The notes beneath the pieces are model-generated. The model was not told where the DNA came from and did no database searches. It saw only the letters and a list, made by a program, of their open reading frames with translations. DNA of 64,000 bases. Source: Gaertneriomyces semiglobifer. Its lineage: Eukaryota > Chytridiomycota > Chytridiomycetes > Spizellomycetales > Spizellomycetaceae. Every line of letters starts with the position of its first letter. The first letter of the stretch is position 1. Where the stretch lies: contig JAHLKF010000001.1 in assembly GCA_025558075.1 (NCBI GenBank), positions 868,001 to 932,000 on the forward strand, in the 5' to 3' direction. The translations under genes and the position numbers were made by a program. This document shows positions 11,996-23,978 of this stretch, in pieces.

Positions 11996-12094
11996 ATGCA
12001 GCTTGGGATTGTTGCGGTAGCTACTATTTGGAAATCCACTCATCATCACGACGAATACGAATATCTCCATCGGAAACAGCATTCGTCGTCTTGA
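11996..12094 (+). CDS. Candidate 32-residue microprotein
   Basis: ATG at 11996 and TGA at 12092-12094 enclose 32 codons. The peptide has a hydrophobic start (QLGIVAVATIW) and a polar, His-rich tail. It lies about 45 bp after a TATA box with two E-boxes. It could be a tiny membrane protein, one exon of a longer gene, or chance; the length gives little statistical support. Confidence 0.25.
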   Translation: MQLGIVAVATIWKSTHHHDEYEYLHRKQHSSS

Positions 12095-12305
12095 GGGATG
12101 ATTTACCACGGGATAGCGCCAACGCATGCGAACGTGGATAATATGCACCATTTTCAGTAATTGTCCTGATCTGTAGGGCTTTTACTCTACGAGGGTGCAC
12201 AGATCAACAAAGAACCATGTATAACAGCGACTTGCGCATTATGTTTTCGTATGCGTAAGTGTTGGTGGGTCTTGACATTTACACCACAGAGACAATTGAT
12301 TTCAG

Positions 12306-12323
12306 AGGCGACAATTGTCGCCT
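12306..12323. repeat. 18-bp perfect palindrome
   Basis: AGGCGACAATTGTCGCCT is its own reverse complement and lies about 60 bp beyond the stop codon of the CBS gene, in its 3' flank. It could be a protein-binding site or a small hairpin. Confidence 0.5.
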
Positions 12324-12384
12324 ACTTGCCTATATACTAAACGAAAGGCTTTTCGCAGCCCCTCGTTGACACTTTTGTTCTTCC

Positions 12385-13980
12385 TCAAGCTCGTGACTGT
12401 CGCGGTAGGAGTACTTTGAATACATCCGTCAGTGTGACCACAGATATTGGTGGCCCTCCTACACGCTCCACAACCCATACTCGATGCGCACGAGTAGCCA
12501 CGATCTTTCCCACGGCAAATGCTAGAGTAGATCCCTCCAGCACATCAAATACCGGTAGTTTGTCCTATCAGGTGGCGTCAGAATTAGCGGAACGCGGTCT
12601 TAGTTGCTGCTCTCGGACCAACCTTTCCGTCAATCACGCCCTGTTCATAATCAACAAAGCTGACGAAGCGCAGGCAGCTCTCCCATAAAAGATTGAATTT
12701 CCCCGATTTCATCATCCACTTTACATCCGACAAGCTCAAGTTAGCGACCACTCCTCCTGCAAAGTCCAGCACTGCGAGAGACGAGACATCCTTCTTGACT
12801 GCGATCGGTTCGATAGCGCGATATCAGCGTGTAGTTGTGAAAACCAATGATCATGCGGCCCGCAACTAACCCATCAGCTTGAGGGCTTCAGTGACCGGAG
12901 TCCCAGATTCAACCGCGATGATGTGCTTGCTTCCCAACCCCAAGTCTGTCAACTAACGCAAATTTCCGCTTAAAACCAAGATTGAAGATTAATCGACATC
13001 ACTATTTCTGACTCACTGATCTCGACAGTATCGGTTGCAGCTCCGGAAATCTCCGTGCCTATTTAGTGGACGGGTTAGTAGCCAGCACCTAATGGGCGCT
13101 GAACACCCTCCACTTGGCCAACTTACATTGCCGTAGAGGTACTTGACTAGAGTGCTTTGTGAAATGATGCCCTTCAGATTCTCCCCGTCGACCACAGTGA
13201 CTCTGTGAATGCCTCGCGAGAATAGCTCCGCCTGAAAGGTACACCCCAGTTAAATCTGCCCGACCACCCATGACGCACACGAAATGCATACCAGTTGAAG
13301 CAATGGGGTCTCTTCAATAACTGAATAGAAGGGATTTCGATTTGATATGTCTGCGAAGGTCGTAAGCATTACATGCGAGAAGGCCCAAAGGGACGTACGT
13401 CACCAAACTAACCTGCAACGAGCTTCGCTGAAACTGGCTCGTGCGCCCGTGCACGCCGGACTAGCTCACGAACTTCGGTTGGAACGGAATCATCAAAGTT
13501 GGGATCCTTACTGAGGCCGGCCAGTACAAATGTGGCGACATCTCTGACATGCACGCACCATCATCAGCTTGAGGTGACATAGTTTGCTTGTGGAAGAGTC
13601 GCACCTGTAGTCAAACATTCCCACAAAAGAGTTCTGCTCCTGTTTCGTGTGATGCAGTGAGCTCGAGCACACTCTGGGCAATACAGTTCGCAACCAACGG
13701 CAGCACCTTATCCCAAACTGGAGCTGAGGAGATTCCATGCGTAATTAACGTCTCGCACGCCGTGTCAATGGAGGCCTCTCCAGGAATGACAATGAGCTGC
13801 TGATTGGGATTCGTTATCAACTCCTTGCAAGGGATGTTATACCAATGCTTTGCGGATCCTAATCCTTCATGCTGTCATTTGCAATCTTGAGTTGACGAGC
13901 TCCACACACCGACAGAAAAGACAGTATACCTCTGGCATGATGTCATGGTCTCTGCCTTCGTCAAGTCTTTCGGAACTCAT
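12385..13980 (-). CDS. Four-CBS-domain regulatory protein
   Basis: Ten exons (13980-13930, 13871-13707, 13639-13605, 13543-13413, 13350-13292, 13231-13127, 13058-13017, 12952-12871, 12798-12623, 12564-12385) join in frame to 341 residues. Four CBS repeats can be followed: the first ends in FVGMFDYRDVATFVL; the second contains HRVTVVDGENLKGIISQS; the third contains SSLAVLDFAGGVVANLSLSD; the fourth ends in ISVVTLTDVFKVL. Paired CBS modules bind adenosine nucleotides. Four in tandem is the layout of AMPK gamma (Snf4) and of Sds23-type proteins. I cannot decide between these, and the usual nucleotide-contacting Arg/His residues are not obvious in every repeat. It is divergent from the coiled-coil gene, sharing a 317-bp promoter region. 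Confidence 0.82.
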
Positions 13981-14297
13981 ACTGTCTGGCTTCTCGTCCG
14001 CTGACACTGAAGCCCTATTAATATTGCTCTTGATTGAACGAAACTTATATGTGCGGTTTGGCTTTTTGATCAGACCCTACGCGTCACGGAGCGAAAAGAC
14101 TGACGTCCCGCCTGCGTTTTATTGATAGCACAATGTAACGACTGGGCTGGGACAACGCACGCAAAAGTGTGGCAGCCTTGGCTGAACGGAAAGCGAGGCA
14201 TAAAATAGATATAGAGGCGGCAACGGAAGGGAAGTCGTGCTTCCGTTGAGTGCTCTGGTTTGCCGGAGCTTGGTAAGAGATTGACAACTACGGTACA
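13981..14297. promoter_or_regulatory. Divergent promoter region between CBS and coiled-coil genes
   Basis: 317 bp separate the two start codons, so both promoters must lie here or within the first exons. No clear TATA box is seen. Confidence 0.4.
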
Positions 14298-17200
14298 ATG
14301 GCGGCGGCCTATGGCGACAGCTTGTTGGAACTCCAGCAGGTAAGCCAAGAATTGCTGAGGAAAAGTGAGCAATGGCTAACATGGACTTTGCACCAGCTGG
14401 AGGCGGTTCAGGCTGCTAGGGTCCACGATCTTGAACGGAAGATACATGTGGAGATGCAATTGAAACGGAGTGCGGCCGCCATGGCCAAAGTCCACACGGA
14501 CCGAAAGTCCCGGAAAGAAGCCGACAATCAATCTCTGTGTACGTACATAGCGGTACGATTGCTGCTTGGACGAATACTCAAGTGTACACTGAATTAGTGG
14601 CTACCAGGAATATAGAGCAGCTGAGCCTTGAGGTGCTGAAAGCAGTTGCAGAATATCGGACAACCGTTGAACGCACACGAGCTGCCGAAAGGTGGCAATT
14701 TGAGGCAGCCTTTGCGTCTGCAGGCGAGGGGTTTGTTCCGACACCGATTCCAGTGAGTAGTCGTCTACGGTGTCGATGGTTTATACACACCTAACCCTGT
14801 CCAAACCAGCCGCCGCGATTGGATACAAACCCGTACCCGCTCAATGCCTATCAGCAGCCCACCGATCCCCACAGGAACAGCAAGAGAACGACATTATCTG
14901 TAATGGAGCACATGGATGGGCCTCCACCAGTACCGACGAAATCCCATGCTCAGGCAAACCCCAGCAACTCTGCAAGCACATTGGAGGATGCAAGCTACCT
15001 TTCTGTAGGCTACGTGAGCTTTTACGAACAAGAGCTTATGGAGACCATTCAACGGAAAGACCATGAAATCTCGACGTTAACAGGCTTACTTGCGGAAGCA
15101 GAGGAACATCTTCGCCACATGCAGCATCGTGCCCCACCACTCCCACCCCGCCGATGCTCAGCATCCCCAGATCTCACGGTACTCATCAACGAGAAGAACC
15201 GCTTGGAGGAGGAATTGGGCCATGCGCAGAAAAGGATTGCTGACTTGACACGCCGCCATTCCTCCATCCAGCCGTCACAATCCCAGTTGGACAGCACCGC
15301 TCTATTGGCTTTGAAAATGGAAAATATCGAATCGGAAAACAGATCATTGCAACGACGACTGAAAGAAGTGATGGATTCTGTCAAGTCAGACGTCGATGAT
15401 GAGACAAAGTGGTTCCGCCAGGTGGAACTGCTTGAAGAACGAAATGCAGAACTTGATCAGCAGTTGCGGCAACTGTCAGATTCAGTGGAGATGTATACGT
15501 CCGAGTCTTCCGCCACGAGATCAACGGGAGATGAAGCGCTAGTTATTGAGAGTCTTCAGGCCCGCGTTGTTGCTGTGGAGAATACTTTACTCCGCACAAA
15601 GGAGAGCGCGGAACGGAAACGACAAGCCTTGGTCACTGCACTCGAAGAATTTCAGAACCGATTAACGGTGATTGAAGGTGAACATGAGTCAAGAAAGCGG
15701 GATTGGAAGTTGAAGCTGGCTGAACGCGACCGGGATCTTGAGAAGCTGCGTGACACAATGGCAGAATTTCCTCCAGAGGTACGCGCAGAATTGGAAGCCA
15801 AGTTGAACGATTCCGAGAGCCAAGCACAGGTGCTACGGCAGCAACTCGCTGATATGCAAAAGGAGCTTGAACGCCTACGCCGAGAAGCGATAGTGAACGA
15901 GGAGACGCGGCTGATTTCAACACGACAACAGGTGGAGGAGTATGAGGCCAAGGTGAAATCCCTCGAAAGCGAGTTAATCACGGTGACAGATGAACTGCAG
16001 GGTGCTAGAGCCAAAGCAGAGGCACTTAGGGCAGACTTACATGTTTTGCGTACGGAAGGTGCGACTGACTTGCAAAGGCGTCACCGAGAAGAGATGCAGC
16101 GTATGATTACCCTTTCCACATCAAAGCAGTCTGCTTTGGAGGTTGAAGTCGCTCGATTGAAGGAAGATGTGGACAAAACTCGTGCGGAAAAGGAGCGCGC
16201 GGAGTCAGCGATGGAGGATGTTCAAGCGCAGATGACTCGTCAAATTACTACGTGGGAGCAACAGCGCGAGGCATTGGAACTTCGTTTGCAAGAGATGATG
16301 AGCGAGCTCAAATTGAAGGACGAGCATGTTTCGCAATCAAAGTCAGACTTGGAGAAGTGTGAAGCACGACTGGTGGAGTTGCAGGAACAACAAAAGTACA
16401 CCGTAGGTCGACAGGAGCATGAGCAACAATTGCAAGCTTTAGAAGCGAATCATCAACTGGAGGTTGATCGATTGAATGCTGAACTGGCGGACTTCGACGA
16501 GAAATTGCGTGTTACACAGTCTGAGCGCGACGTCTTACTAGGACGCAGCAAGACTGACTGCGCGGAAATAAACGAATTGCGGGAACGGTTACAAACGACC
16601 GAGAACGACTATAGGGAACGGATTGCGAAGCTGGAGGCAGATTTAGAGGCTATCAAAATGTCGGTTGGGGAAAGAAAGGAGTCTGAAGATCGTAAGATGC
16701 AAGAGCTGGTGGCACAATTAGAGCATGTCCGGATTGATTTTAGTGACAAGCAAACAGAGCTGGATGCGCTGCAGTCAACAGTTGTGGGATTACGTTCAGA
16801 GCTTTCAGCGCAGGACGAACGCCATGTTGCGGAGATAGCTGGATTACAGAAACTGCTGGAGCATACTGAAGCGAGCAACGCCGAGCAGCAACGTGAACTT
16901 GAGGAACTACACCATCAGTTAGGGCAGCGCGAAACACAAGCAGACGAGCTTAGCAGCCTCCGTCAACAGCTTGACGCAATGGGCGCCGCGCTAACTGATA
17001 AAAGTCAGAAGGATGCATCGGAAATATCTCGTTTGCAGGAAAAGCTGTTAACCACTCAAGAAGTCCATGACCGTGAGGTTGGCATTTTAATTGCTGAAAG
17101 AGACCGGATCAATCAGGAGCTCTCCAGTCTTCGTGAGCAAAAGCCGGCGGCATCAGAAGCCGAAGTAGATGTTTCGCAGTTGGAGCGGGATCTGGTTGAA

Positions 17201-17737
17201 TGCAAGGAAAAATACCAGGAGGATTGCAAAAGGTTCCAGAGCATGGTCGACACGTCAAGGAACGAACTCGAAACCGTGCGAAGTGAGCGGGATCGCTTAG
17301 TCCATCGGAGCCTGACTGACACTGCTGAAATGAGCTCTCTCCGAGAACATATTCAGCAATGCACCACCGACATTGCAACGTTACGAACGGAACTTGAAAC
17401 GACAAAGGCCACGTTGAATGGAACCATTGAGGAACGAGACAAGGTGACACACCACAATAGTGAGCTCAAAGCCGAGCTGACCGCTGCAACGGACCGCATC
17501 CGGCAGATAGAGGAGCAGCTGAACGGATATCGAACCCAGATCAGCACCGCAAGTCATGCAAACAAGGAGGATGACGAATCGCTCCAGAGTCTCATTGAAC
17601 GGAATATGAACATGACAATAGAACTAGCAGATAAACAAAGGGAGGTAGAGCATTTAGGTATGCTTTTGAGACGAGAGACAGAGCAAATACGGCGCTTAGA
17701 AGAGGAGCTAGAGAAGAAGAAGGCCTCTTGGTGGTAG
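14298..17737 (+). CDS. Long coiled-coil protein
   Basis: Four exons (14298-14339, 14397-14536, 14608-14752, 14810-17737) encode 1084 residues. The donor of intron 2 has alternatives within 6 bp. The N-terminal 110 residues are helical and charged (LLELQQLEAVQAARVHDLERK), followed by a Pro-rich linker (PTPIPPPRLDTNPYPL). From about residue 180 to the end the chain is almost uninterrupted heptad-type sequence rich in Glu, Leu, Gln, Arg and Lys. A phrase of the type ERDxLLxRSxTDxAEIxxLRExLQ recurs roughly every 150-200 residues. No motor, kinase or membrane segment is present. Such proteins serve as cytoskeletal, Golgi or centrosomal scaffolds, but I cannot name this one. It ends KKKASWW. Confidence 0.85.
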
Positions 17738-18135
17738 ATTTCTTTTTCATTTTTTTTAAACCCTCATCTCGTATTAGCAGTCCTAATAGTCGTATGGACC
17801 CAATAGAACGTACGTAGATATTCGCGCCGCAAAAAAGTGTGTGATGCGCCCAATGCCGAGCCCCACATTACTCGGGTGATTCACGGACTTGACGAACCGC
17901 CCGTACGGTGACTGTGCCACCAATGCGATGGACTTGGGTGGGACGAGATTAGATCGACGTGGTGTTAGGGTTTTAGATAGATCGCAGACATTAGATGGCG
18001 AGCCATCACAGGCTCGTCTATAAAAGCAGCACCCGCCTCCCCTGCGCTTCCTTCCCCTCGCTCAACATTCGCCCCCACTCTGTATTTTCTGCCTCTCTCT
18101 GTCGCTCGTTATTTATCTACAAGTACATATCAATA
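17738..18135. other. Intergenic with the ILV5 promoter
   Basis: A 398-bp gap. The 5' part is the 3' flank of the coiled-coil gene (T-rich after the stop). The 3' part carries the TATA box and a CT-rich leader of the reductoisomerase gene. Confidence 0.55.
18019..18026 (+). promoter_or_regulatory. TATA box of the ketol-acid reductoisomerase gene
   Basis: TATAAAAG lies 110 bp before the ATG at 18136 and is followed by a long CT-rich leader (about 18030-18110), typical of strongly expressed fungal genes. Confidence 0.65.
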
Positions 18136-19477
18136 ATGAACCCGGCAAGATCCATGCTCTCTCGGGCTGCTCGTGCAGCGTCCTCATCTGCTCGTCGCAG
18201 CTTTACAACTGTCGCCACTAAGGCTGCTCGGGCGTCCGCTCCTATTGCCTCCAGGAACCCGACGGTGAGGGCTTGTTGTTTTATAGCAGTATAGTTAGCA
18301 GGTATGATGCTGGACATGGTATTTATACTTTCCTGGTTTTCAGTTCGTGCAACAACGTGGTGTCAAGACTCTTGATTTCGGTGGCACAAAGGAAACTGTC
18401 TGGGAGCGCTCCGACTTCCCGAAAGAAAAACTCCACAAAATCTTCAAGAACGACACCTTTGCTGTTCTTGGGTATGGTACTCAAGGGTTCGCCCAATCCT
18501 TGAACCTTCGCGATAATGGCCTCAAGGTCATCATTGGTGTACGAAAGGGCGGTCACTCCTGGGAGCAAGCCAAAAAGGATGGATGGGTTGAAGGGGAGAC
18601 CCTTTTCTCTGTTGAAGAGGCAGCTGACAAGGGAACCGTGATCATGAACTTGCTTTCCGATGCTGCGCAAAAGGAAACGTGGTCTGCTCTCAAACCGTAC
18701 GTCACCAAAGGGAAGACTTTGTACTTCTCACACGGCTTCTCTGTTGTGTTCGCCGAAAGGACTGGTGTTGTCCCCCCGAACGACGTTGACGTGATCCTTG
18801 CCGCACCTAAGGGTTCTGGTGCTACCGTACGCTCTCTCTTCCTTGAGGGCCGAGGCATCAATTCATCCGTTGCCATTTTCCAAGACGTGTCCGGTAATGC
18901 GCGTGAGCGTGCCTTCGCCATGGGTGTCGCGATTGGTTCTGGATATTTGTACGAGACTACCTTGTAAGTGAGCTGTTCGGCGTAGTTGACGAGGTACCTC
19001 AACTAATCGCGCATGCATTTCATCAGCGAGAAGGAAGTTTACTCCGATCTCGTAGGAGAGCGAGGCATCCTCATGGGAGCTATTCAAGGAGCGTTTGCTG
19101 CACAGTATGACGTCCTCCGTTCCAAGGGTCACAGCCCGTCTGAAGCATTCAACGAGACTGTAGAAGAGGCTACACAATCTCTTTACCCCCTGGTTTCCAA
19201 GAATGGTATGGACTGGATGTACGCAAACTGCAGCACCACAGCTCGTCGTGGAGCCCTTGACTGGGCACCTGAGTTCTACAAGGCAACGAAGCCCGTCTTC
19301 GAGCGCCTGTATGCAGCTGTTGAGAATGGTTCTGAGACACAAAGAAGTTTGGACGAGAACAGCCGTCCCGACTACCGTCAGCGGTTGGAGGCAGAGCTTC
19401 GGGAGATCCGCGAAAGCGAGATGTGGCGGGCGGGAGCGACCGTGCGCTCGTTGCGCCCGGAGCTGTCCCAACAGTAA
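18136..19477 (+). CDS. ILV5: Ketol-acid reductoisomerase, mitochondrial
   Basis: Three exons (18136-18264, 18344-18963, 19027-19477) encode 399 residues. The enzyme (EC 1.1.1.86) isomerises and reduces acetolactate or acetohydroxybutyrate with NADPH and Mg2+, the second step of valine and isoleucine synthesis. Exon 1 is an Arg/Ser/Ala-rich mitochondrial presequence ending before FVQQRGVKTL. The Rossmann NADPH loop GYGTQG is at about residues 86-91; HGFSVVF, then APKGSGATVR and the acidic metal-binding segment YSDLVGERGILMG follow, and GMDWMYANCSTTARRGALDW belongs to the C-terminal knotted domain. Length is as for yeast Ilv5. The presequence is cleanly separated on its own exon. Confidence 0.97.
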
Positions 19478-19630
19478 GCCAATACTTCTATTATATCATA
19501 GTTGTACTGTGATTTGTACATTTGCAGGGTGCGGTCAGAAAATAATAAGAAACAAGTGCCAAGCGCGAGCTTTACAATGCTTAGGAAGTGTGTGTGTGCG
19601 ATACGCGAGTGGCCGCATCTACTGGTCCCA

Positions 19631-20239
19631 CTAGTGACAAGCCTTTCCGTACTTGCGTAGCCTCCAGTAGTTGTACGGCAGAGCTGCTCCGTAGCCAGCC
19701 GCCATGGAGACCACCAGCGCTGCCCAAAACGTTGGGTTTGTGAGGTCCACCATGCCGCCCATGATGTGCCAATCAACCACATTCTCTACCAACTCCATCG
19801 ACAGCATAGATATCATAGACATCCCGACAGCTGTCTTGAAAGCCCGTGACAGAGTCATGGATTCCCAAATCTGCAGCAATGCTGTCTCCAAGGCTACTGA
19901 GGTGGCAATTCCAGCAGCCATGCTCATGGCCATGGTGTATGACGGTGGTAGATGGGGTTGGTAGGCTTGCAAGTAGAACAGCATTGAGAAGTCACCGATG
20001 GAGCATCCAATCAAGCAGCGAAAGGTGTTGGCAGATGCCCGCTGCCAAACAGATCGGCTACTCCAGAAAAGCCGAGAGAGGGCCGACGGATGAACCTTGA
20101 GCGGGCCGTTGTCGCTATTTGGAGTTTCCTTATGGCAGCATGGCTTCGTCGCCGTACCCGCGGCACGGAGACCAATGGTTAGTGTCCTACTGCTGAGGAG
20201 AACCTGTCGGCGCACGAGACATCTTGCATAGTAGATCAT
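19631..20239 (-). CDS. DUF4396-like mitochondrial membrane protein
   Basis: Single exon, 202 residues. The N-terminus (MIYYARCLVRRQVLL) is basic and free of acidic residues for about 40 positions, like a mitochondrial presequence. Four hydrophobic segments follow (roughly residues 78-92, 100-120, 132-150 and 168-186). The chain ends PYNYWRLRKYGKACH, a tail I associate with the DUF4396 family of small four-helix membrane proteins; their biochemical role is unknown. It is convergent with ILV5, with 153 bp between stops. The upstream gap to the WDHD1 start is 177 bp, a shared divergent promoter. Confidence 0.78.
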   Translation of the reverse strand: MIYYARCLVRRQVLLSSRTLTIGLRAAGTATKPCCHKETPNSDNGPLKVHPSALSRLFWSSRSVWQRASANTFRCLIGCSIGDFSMLFYLQAYQPHLPPSYTMAMSMAAGIATSVALETALLQIWESMTLSRAFKTAVGMSMISMLSMELVENVVDWHIMGGMVDLTNPTFWAALVVSMAAGYGAALPYNYWRLRKYGKACH

Positions 20240-20416
20240 CGTTGTCGCTGTCGTTGATGTTTAGAAATGACTGACCAGCGTTCCGTGGTTGGCCTAAAAA
20301 CTTTCCGATGTTCGGACAAGTCTGGACATCGTGGACGCGTTTTCCGAAGATTAAACTTTTACCATAACCGCCTTGAATGCCTCAAGCTCTCCAGACTGTA
20401 ACATCAACTACCAGCC

Positions 20417-23400
20417 ATGTCTACGTTGAGCAAGCTACGGCCACGGGTGGCCCACTCTCAAGGATATACGGATGTCTCGTTTGCGCTAGATGGGACTCGG
20501 ATAGTAACGGTTGGCGATGATGCACGCCTCAGAATAGTAGCGACATCCGCCATTTTGGACGGTGATGAAGATGATGAGGACCCCATTATACGAGATTATC
20601 ACAAGGCCGCAATCACTTGTGTTGATGTGCGGGACGAAGCCATTGTGACAGGATCAGAGGATCAGTCAGTCTATTGGTCACAGCTTCCCGACGGCGAACC
20701 CCGAAAACTGTTGCTCCGATGTACTTTGACAGTACGCCATGTAGCGCTACGACCGGGGCGGCATGGGGCCAAAAAAAGTAGATGGGTGGCGGTAGCTTCA
20801 GATGAGCTGGACATCAAGTTGGTGGATATTGATGAGATTACGAACATCAAGACATTGAAAGGTCACACTCGTGGACTAAAATCATTAGCATTTGATCCGG
20901 TTGGTGATTTCTTAGTATCGACTGGCTCAGATGGCGACGTCAACATCTGGGATCTTCGCCAAGATCAGCCCAAGATTGCTCGAGTCCTTAGAGGTATCAT
21001 TCCGATCTCGGATATCGAGTCACGAGAGTATTGCAGAATGGCTTGGCATCCTTCTGGCAGTCACTTTGCTGTGCCTGGTAAACTTGGGGATGTGGCCATG
21101 ATTGAAAATGGCACATGGAGGCATATGTACGGCGTGAAAGAACCGAACCGCAGTGACGTCCGTTTCCGTTCTTGGTTTCGAACTTCGTGATTGCAACTCT
21201 TTAACATTTTTCCACTTGCTAGTGCATTACTTCGGTATCATGGTCTTCATGTGGGCTCTATCTCGCATCCGTTAATATGAATGGCAGAGTAAATATCTGG
21301 AAACCTTCACAAAGTAGAACGGAGCCGCTGCTGAGGTAGGACCGAGAAGTGGTTTAATTTGAAAACCTGATCTCATACCAATTCTTAACCGCAAGTGATC
21401 AATACAAGGCGACTATCACAGGGTTAGCGTGGCACCCAAAGCAACGCGATTTATGCATTGTGCGTAACTCTTACGGGCGTCTTTCTTGAGTGATCCTTGA
21501 TTCACCGTACGTATTCGGTTGTAGGTCGATGGTCTCGGCCGGATGGTTTACTGGGAAAATGTCATACCGGCGGCCGAAGTTGACTCCATGAGGATTGAAG
21601 AGCTTTTTGATGAACAGGCGGCGGTTGCCTCCGATGAAGCCGACGCGGATGAGCAGCCCGAGTTAAAAGCGGAAAAACCGACCAGAGGAAAGCCAGCCAT
21701 GATCACAGACCTTGAACGATACAATGCCGAACTCCTCGCAGATCTCGATGACGATGATGAGGCCCCGGATGACTTTGTTGTGGATGATGACGGAGCAGGG
21801 TATGCCGCACCCCTTGACCGCCCTGGACATCTCAGGCGCTACCAGGAAGAGGGACGAAAAAGAATTGGAGACGAGCTAAGCAGGCACTACGGTTCGCGAC
21901 GATACGAGCTTGGTGGTTTAGATGTGCAAAGCTCCTTTCAACCAGGAGCCACACCAATGGATGGGGATAGGGCGTATCTCGCTTTCAATATGGTTGGAGT
22001 GATATACACGATCGACGCGCATACTCATCACAACGTTAACGTTGAGTTTCATGATCGCTCTCAAAGACCGGTTCACTTTACCGACTATCATAAGTACCGT
22101 TTAGCATGTCTAGGCGAGTCTGGTGCATGTTTTGCTTCGGAATCTACTACTGGAAATCCTAGTACGCTGTACTACAAGCCATTCGATACATGGGCGACAA
22201 ACGCTGACTGGACCGTGACATTTGGCGACAGCGAGGGCGTCAAGTGCCTCGCGGCCACTACCAAGGGACCTGTAGTAGCGACGGATCAGGGAAATCTCCG
22301 ATTCTTCTCGTATAGCGGCCTGCAAACGATGATCACTTCCCTCCCTGGCCCGGCTGTAACCATGGCTGCCAACGGGAATTTGTTGATGGTTGTTTATCAT
22401 GCAGGGGGGACGTTCCACGGCAATCAGAATTTAGCTTATATACTTTATGATGTGTCTTCCAGAAGAACTGTGAAACGAGACCCTATGCCTATTTCCTCCG
22501 GATCAACTCTTTGCTGGGCCGCAGTATCAGAAAACGGCATGCCTGCTACGTATGATAGTGAAGGTATTCTCAGAGTACTTCTACCGTACAACGATTTCGC
22601 TTGGGTACCCCTGCTCGACAGCAGAGCGACACGCAAAGAAAAGAAAGAATGGTACTGGCCAGTAGATCTTGTCGATGACAAGTTAATGTGCATCATCTGC
22701 AAAGGCAACGACAAGCATCCGTCCTTTCCGCGCCCCATTATTGACGAAGTGCCACTACATGCGCCCTTATTGGGCATGGACACGCCGGCAGGTGTTGCAG
22801 AAGAAAGACTCTTCCGTTCTACTGTGCTGGCCGAGCATTTCCGCGGAGAAGCAGAATCGAAAGGCGAATTCGAACTGCGTGAAAGCGAACTCTCAAGAAA
22901 GGACCTGGATATCGACAAAATTCTTCTACAGCTCATCATGGTACGGAGTACTGCGAGCATCGCTGAAGCTTCACAATTTGTAACTTTCCATCTTCCATCT
23001 AGGCGGCTTGCAAAGGGGAGAAGGTACAGCGTGCGCTGGATCTCTGCGGGTCCCTGCATAACATGAAAGCGATCGACGGTGCCATCAAAATTGCAGTATC
23101 GAACCATCTCCCGGCTTTGGCTGAGAAAATGAACCTTTTGAAAGAGGTGAGATCCGGCGGTATTTTTGAACTGATCCTCTATTAACATCCATTTCTAGGC
23201 CAAACTCAGGGCGCAGACTGAACTTGAGCAGCGACCTTACGTGGCGGCGACACCATATACTGGCGTCTCTGCTATTCTGTCAGCGATGGACAGTGATGCC
23301 AGACGACAGGAGAATAGATTACGGAGTGTGAGACGTAGTGATCCTGTCACACCAGTTCGCGTCGTCAACAACTCTACCCACACACGGATTGAAAGTGCAG

Positions 23401-23978
23401 AGGAGGCGGCCGATGATCGTGTCTCGGTGGTTGACGATAACCCTCGGAATATGTCCGACAGTGAAGAGGATCACGAAGAGCCCGTACCAGCCGAGGCCCC
23501 TGACACGCATGGCGCGAGAAAGGCAGCTGGCGGTGTTTTGGCAATGAAAAATCCCTTCCCGGCAATCGGACAACCGAATAAAACCAATAGCGTTATGGGA
23601 GGCAGAACACTATTTGAAGCCATTCGGAAAGTTGCACCTCAGCCAACAAAGAAAACAGACGGTACAATGATTACCTTGTTGTCTGTCGGTTTACAACCCT
23701 GTCCATGCTAATGCAAGATTTCATCCTTGAAGATAATAAGCAAACATCAGAATTAGAGAATCCAGCCAAAAAACGCAAAAATCAAACGACACTGTTTGGG
23801 CTTACTGCCAAGACTCACGTACGCGATACATCATTGCTTTCTTCATGATCGTGAACTAACGAGTGCTTTGTCTTTCCAGGGCGCCGTAGAACCGTCCGAG
23901 AAGAAGGTGCGCAAAGATGGTAACCATCTCGAGGCGAGCGATACACACGAGGAACTAGAGAAGGAGAATGATCCATAG
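20417..23978 (+). CDS. WDHD1: WDHD1/AND-1/Ctf4 replisome adaptor
   Basis: Eight exons (20417-21157, 21223-21335, 21396-21459, 21525-22940, 23003-23146, 23199-23661, 23718-23818, 23880-23978) give 1046 residues. The N-terminal third holds WD40 repeats (LKGHTRGLKSLAFDP ... DVNIWDLR, then LAWHPKQRDLCI and MVYWENVIP). An acidic linker (LLADLDDDDEAPDDF) leads to the SepB/Ctf4 beta-propeller (ERYNAELL, DGDRAYLAFNMVGVIYTID, PYNDFAWVPLLDS, KEWYWPVDL) and its helical bundle (ELRESELSRKDLDIDKILLQL). This family forms a homotrimeric hub that links the CMG helicase to DNA polymerase alpha and other clients. The HMG box of animal WDHD1 is missing, as in yeast Ctf4/Mcl1; the C-terminus is a basic, disordered tail. 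Confidence 0.93.

Larger units (their letters stand above)
11720..12384. other. Intergenic with orphan promoter-like elements
   Basis: This 665 bp gap holds two CACGTG boxes, a TATA box and a 32-codon ORF (listed separately), and an 18-bp palindrome at 12306-12323. No larger gene is visible. Confidence 0.5.

Noticed and set aside
18863..19471. Long open frame opposite ILV5
   Set aside because: It lies antisense to conserved reductoisomerase exons, spans an intron and has no recognisable domain; it is a by-product of the codon use of ILV5.
22445..23188. 247-codon open frame antisense to the WDHD1 gene
   Set aside because: The plus strand carries conserved Ctf4/SepB sequence and splice sites; the antisense frame shows no domain.
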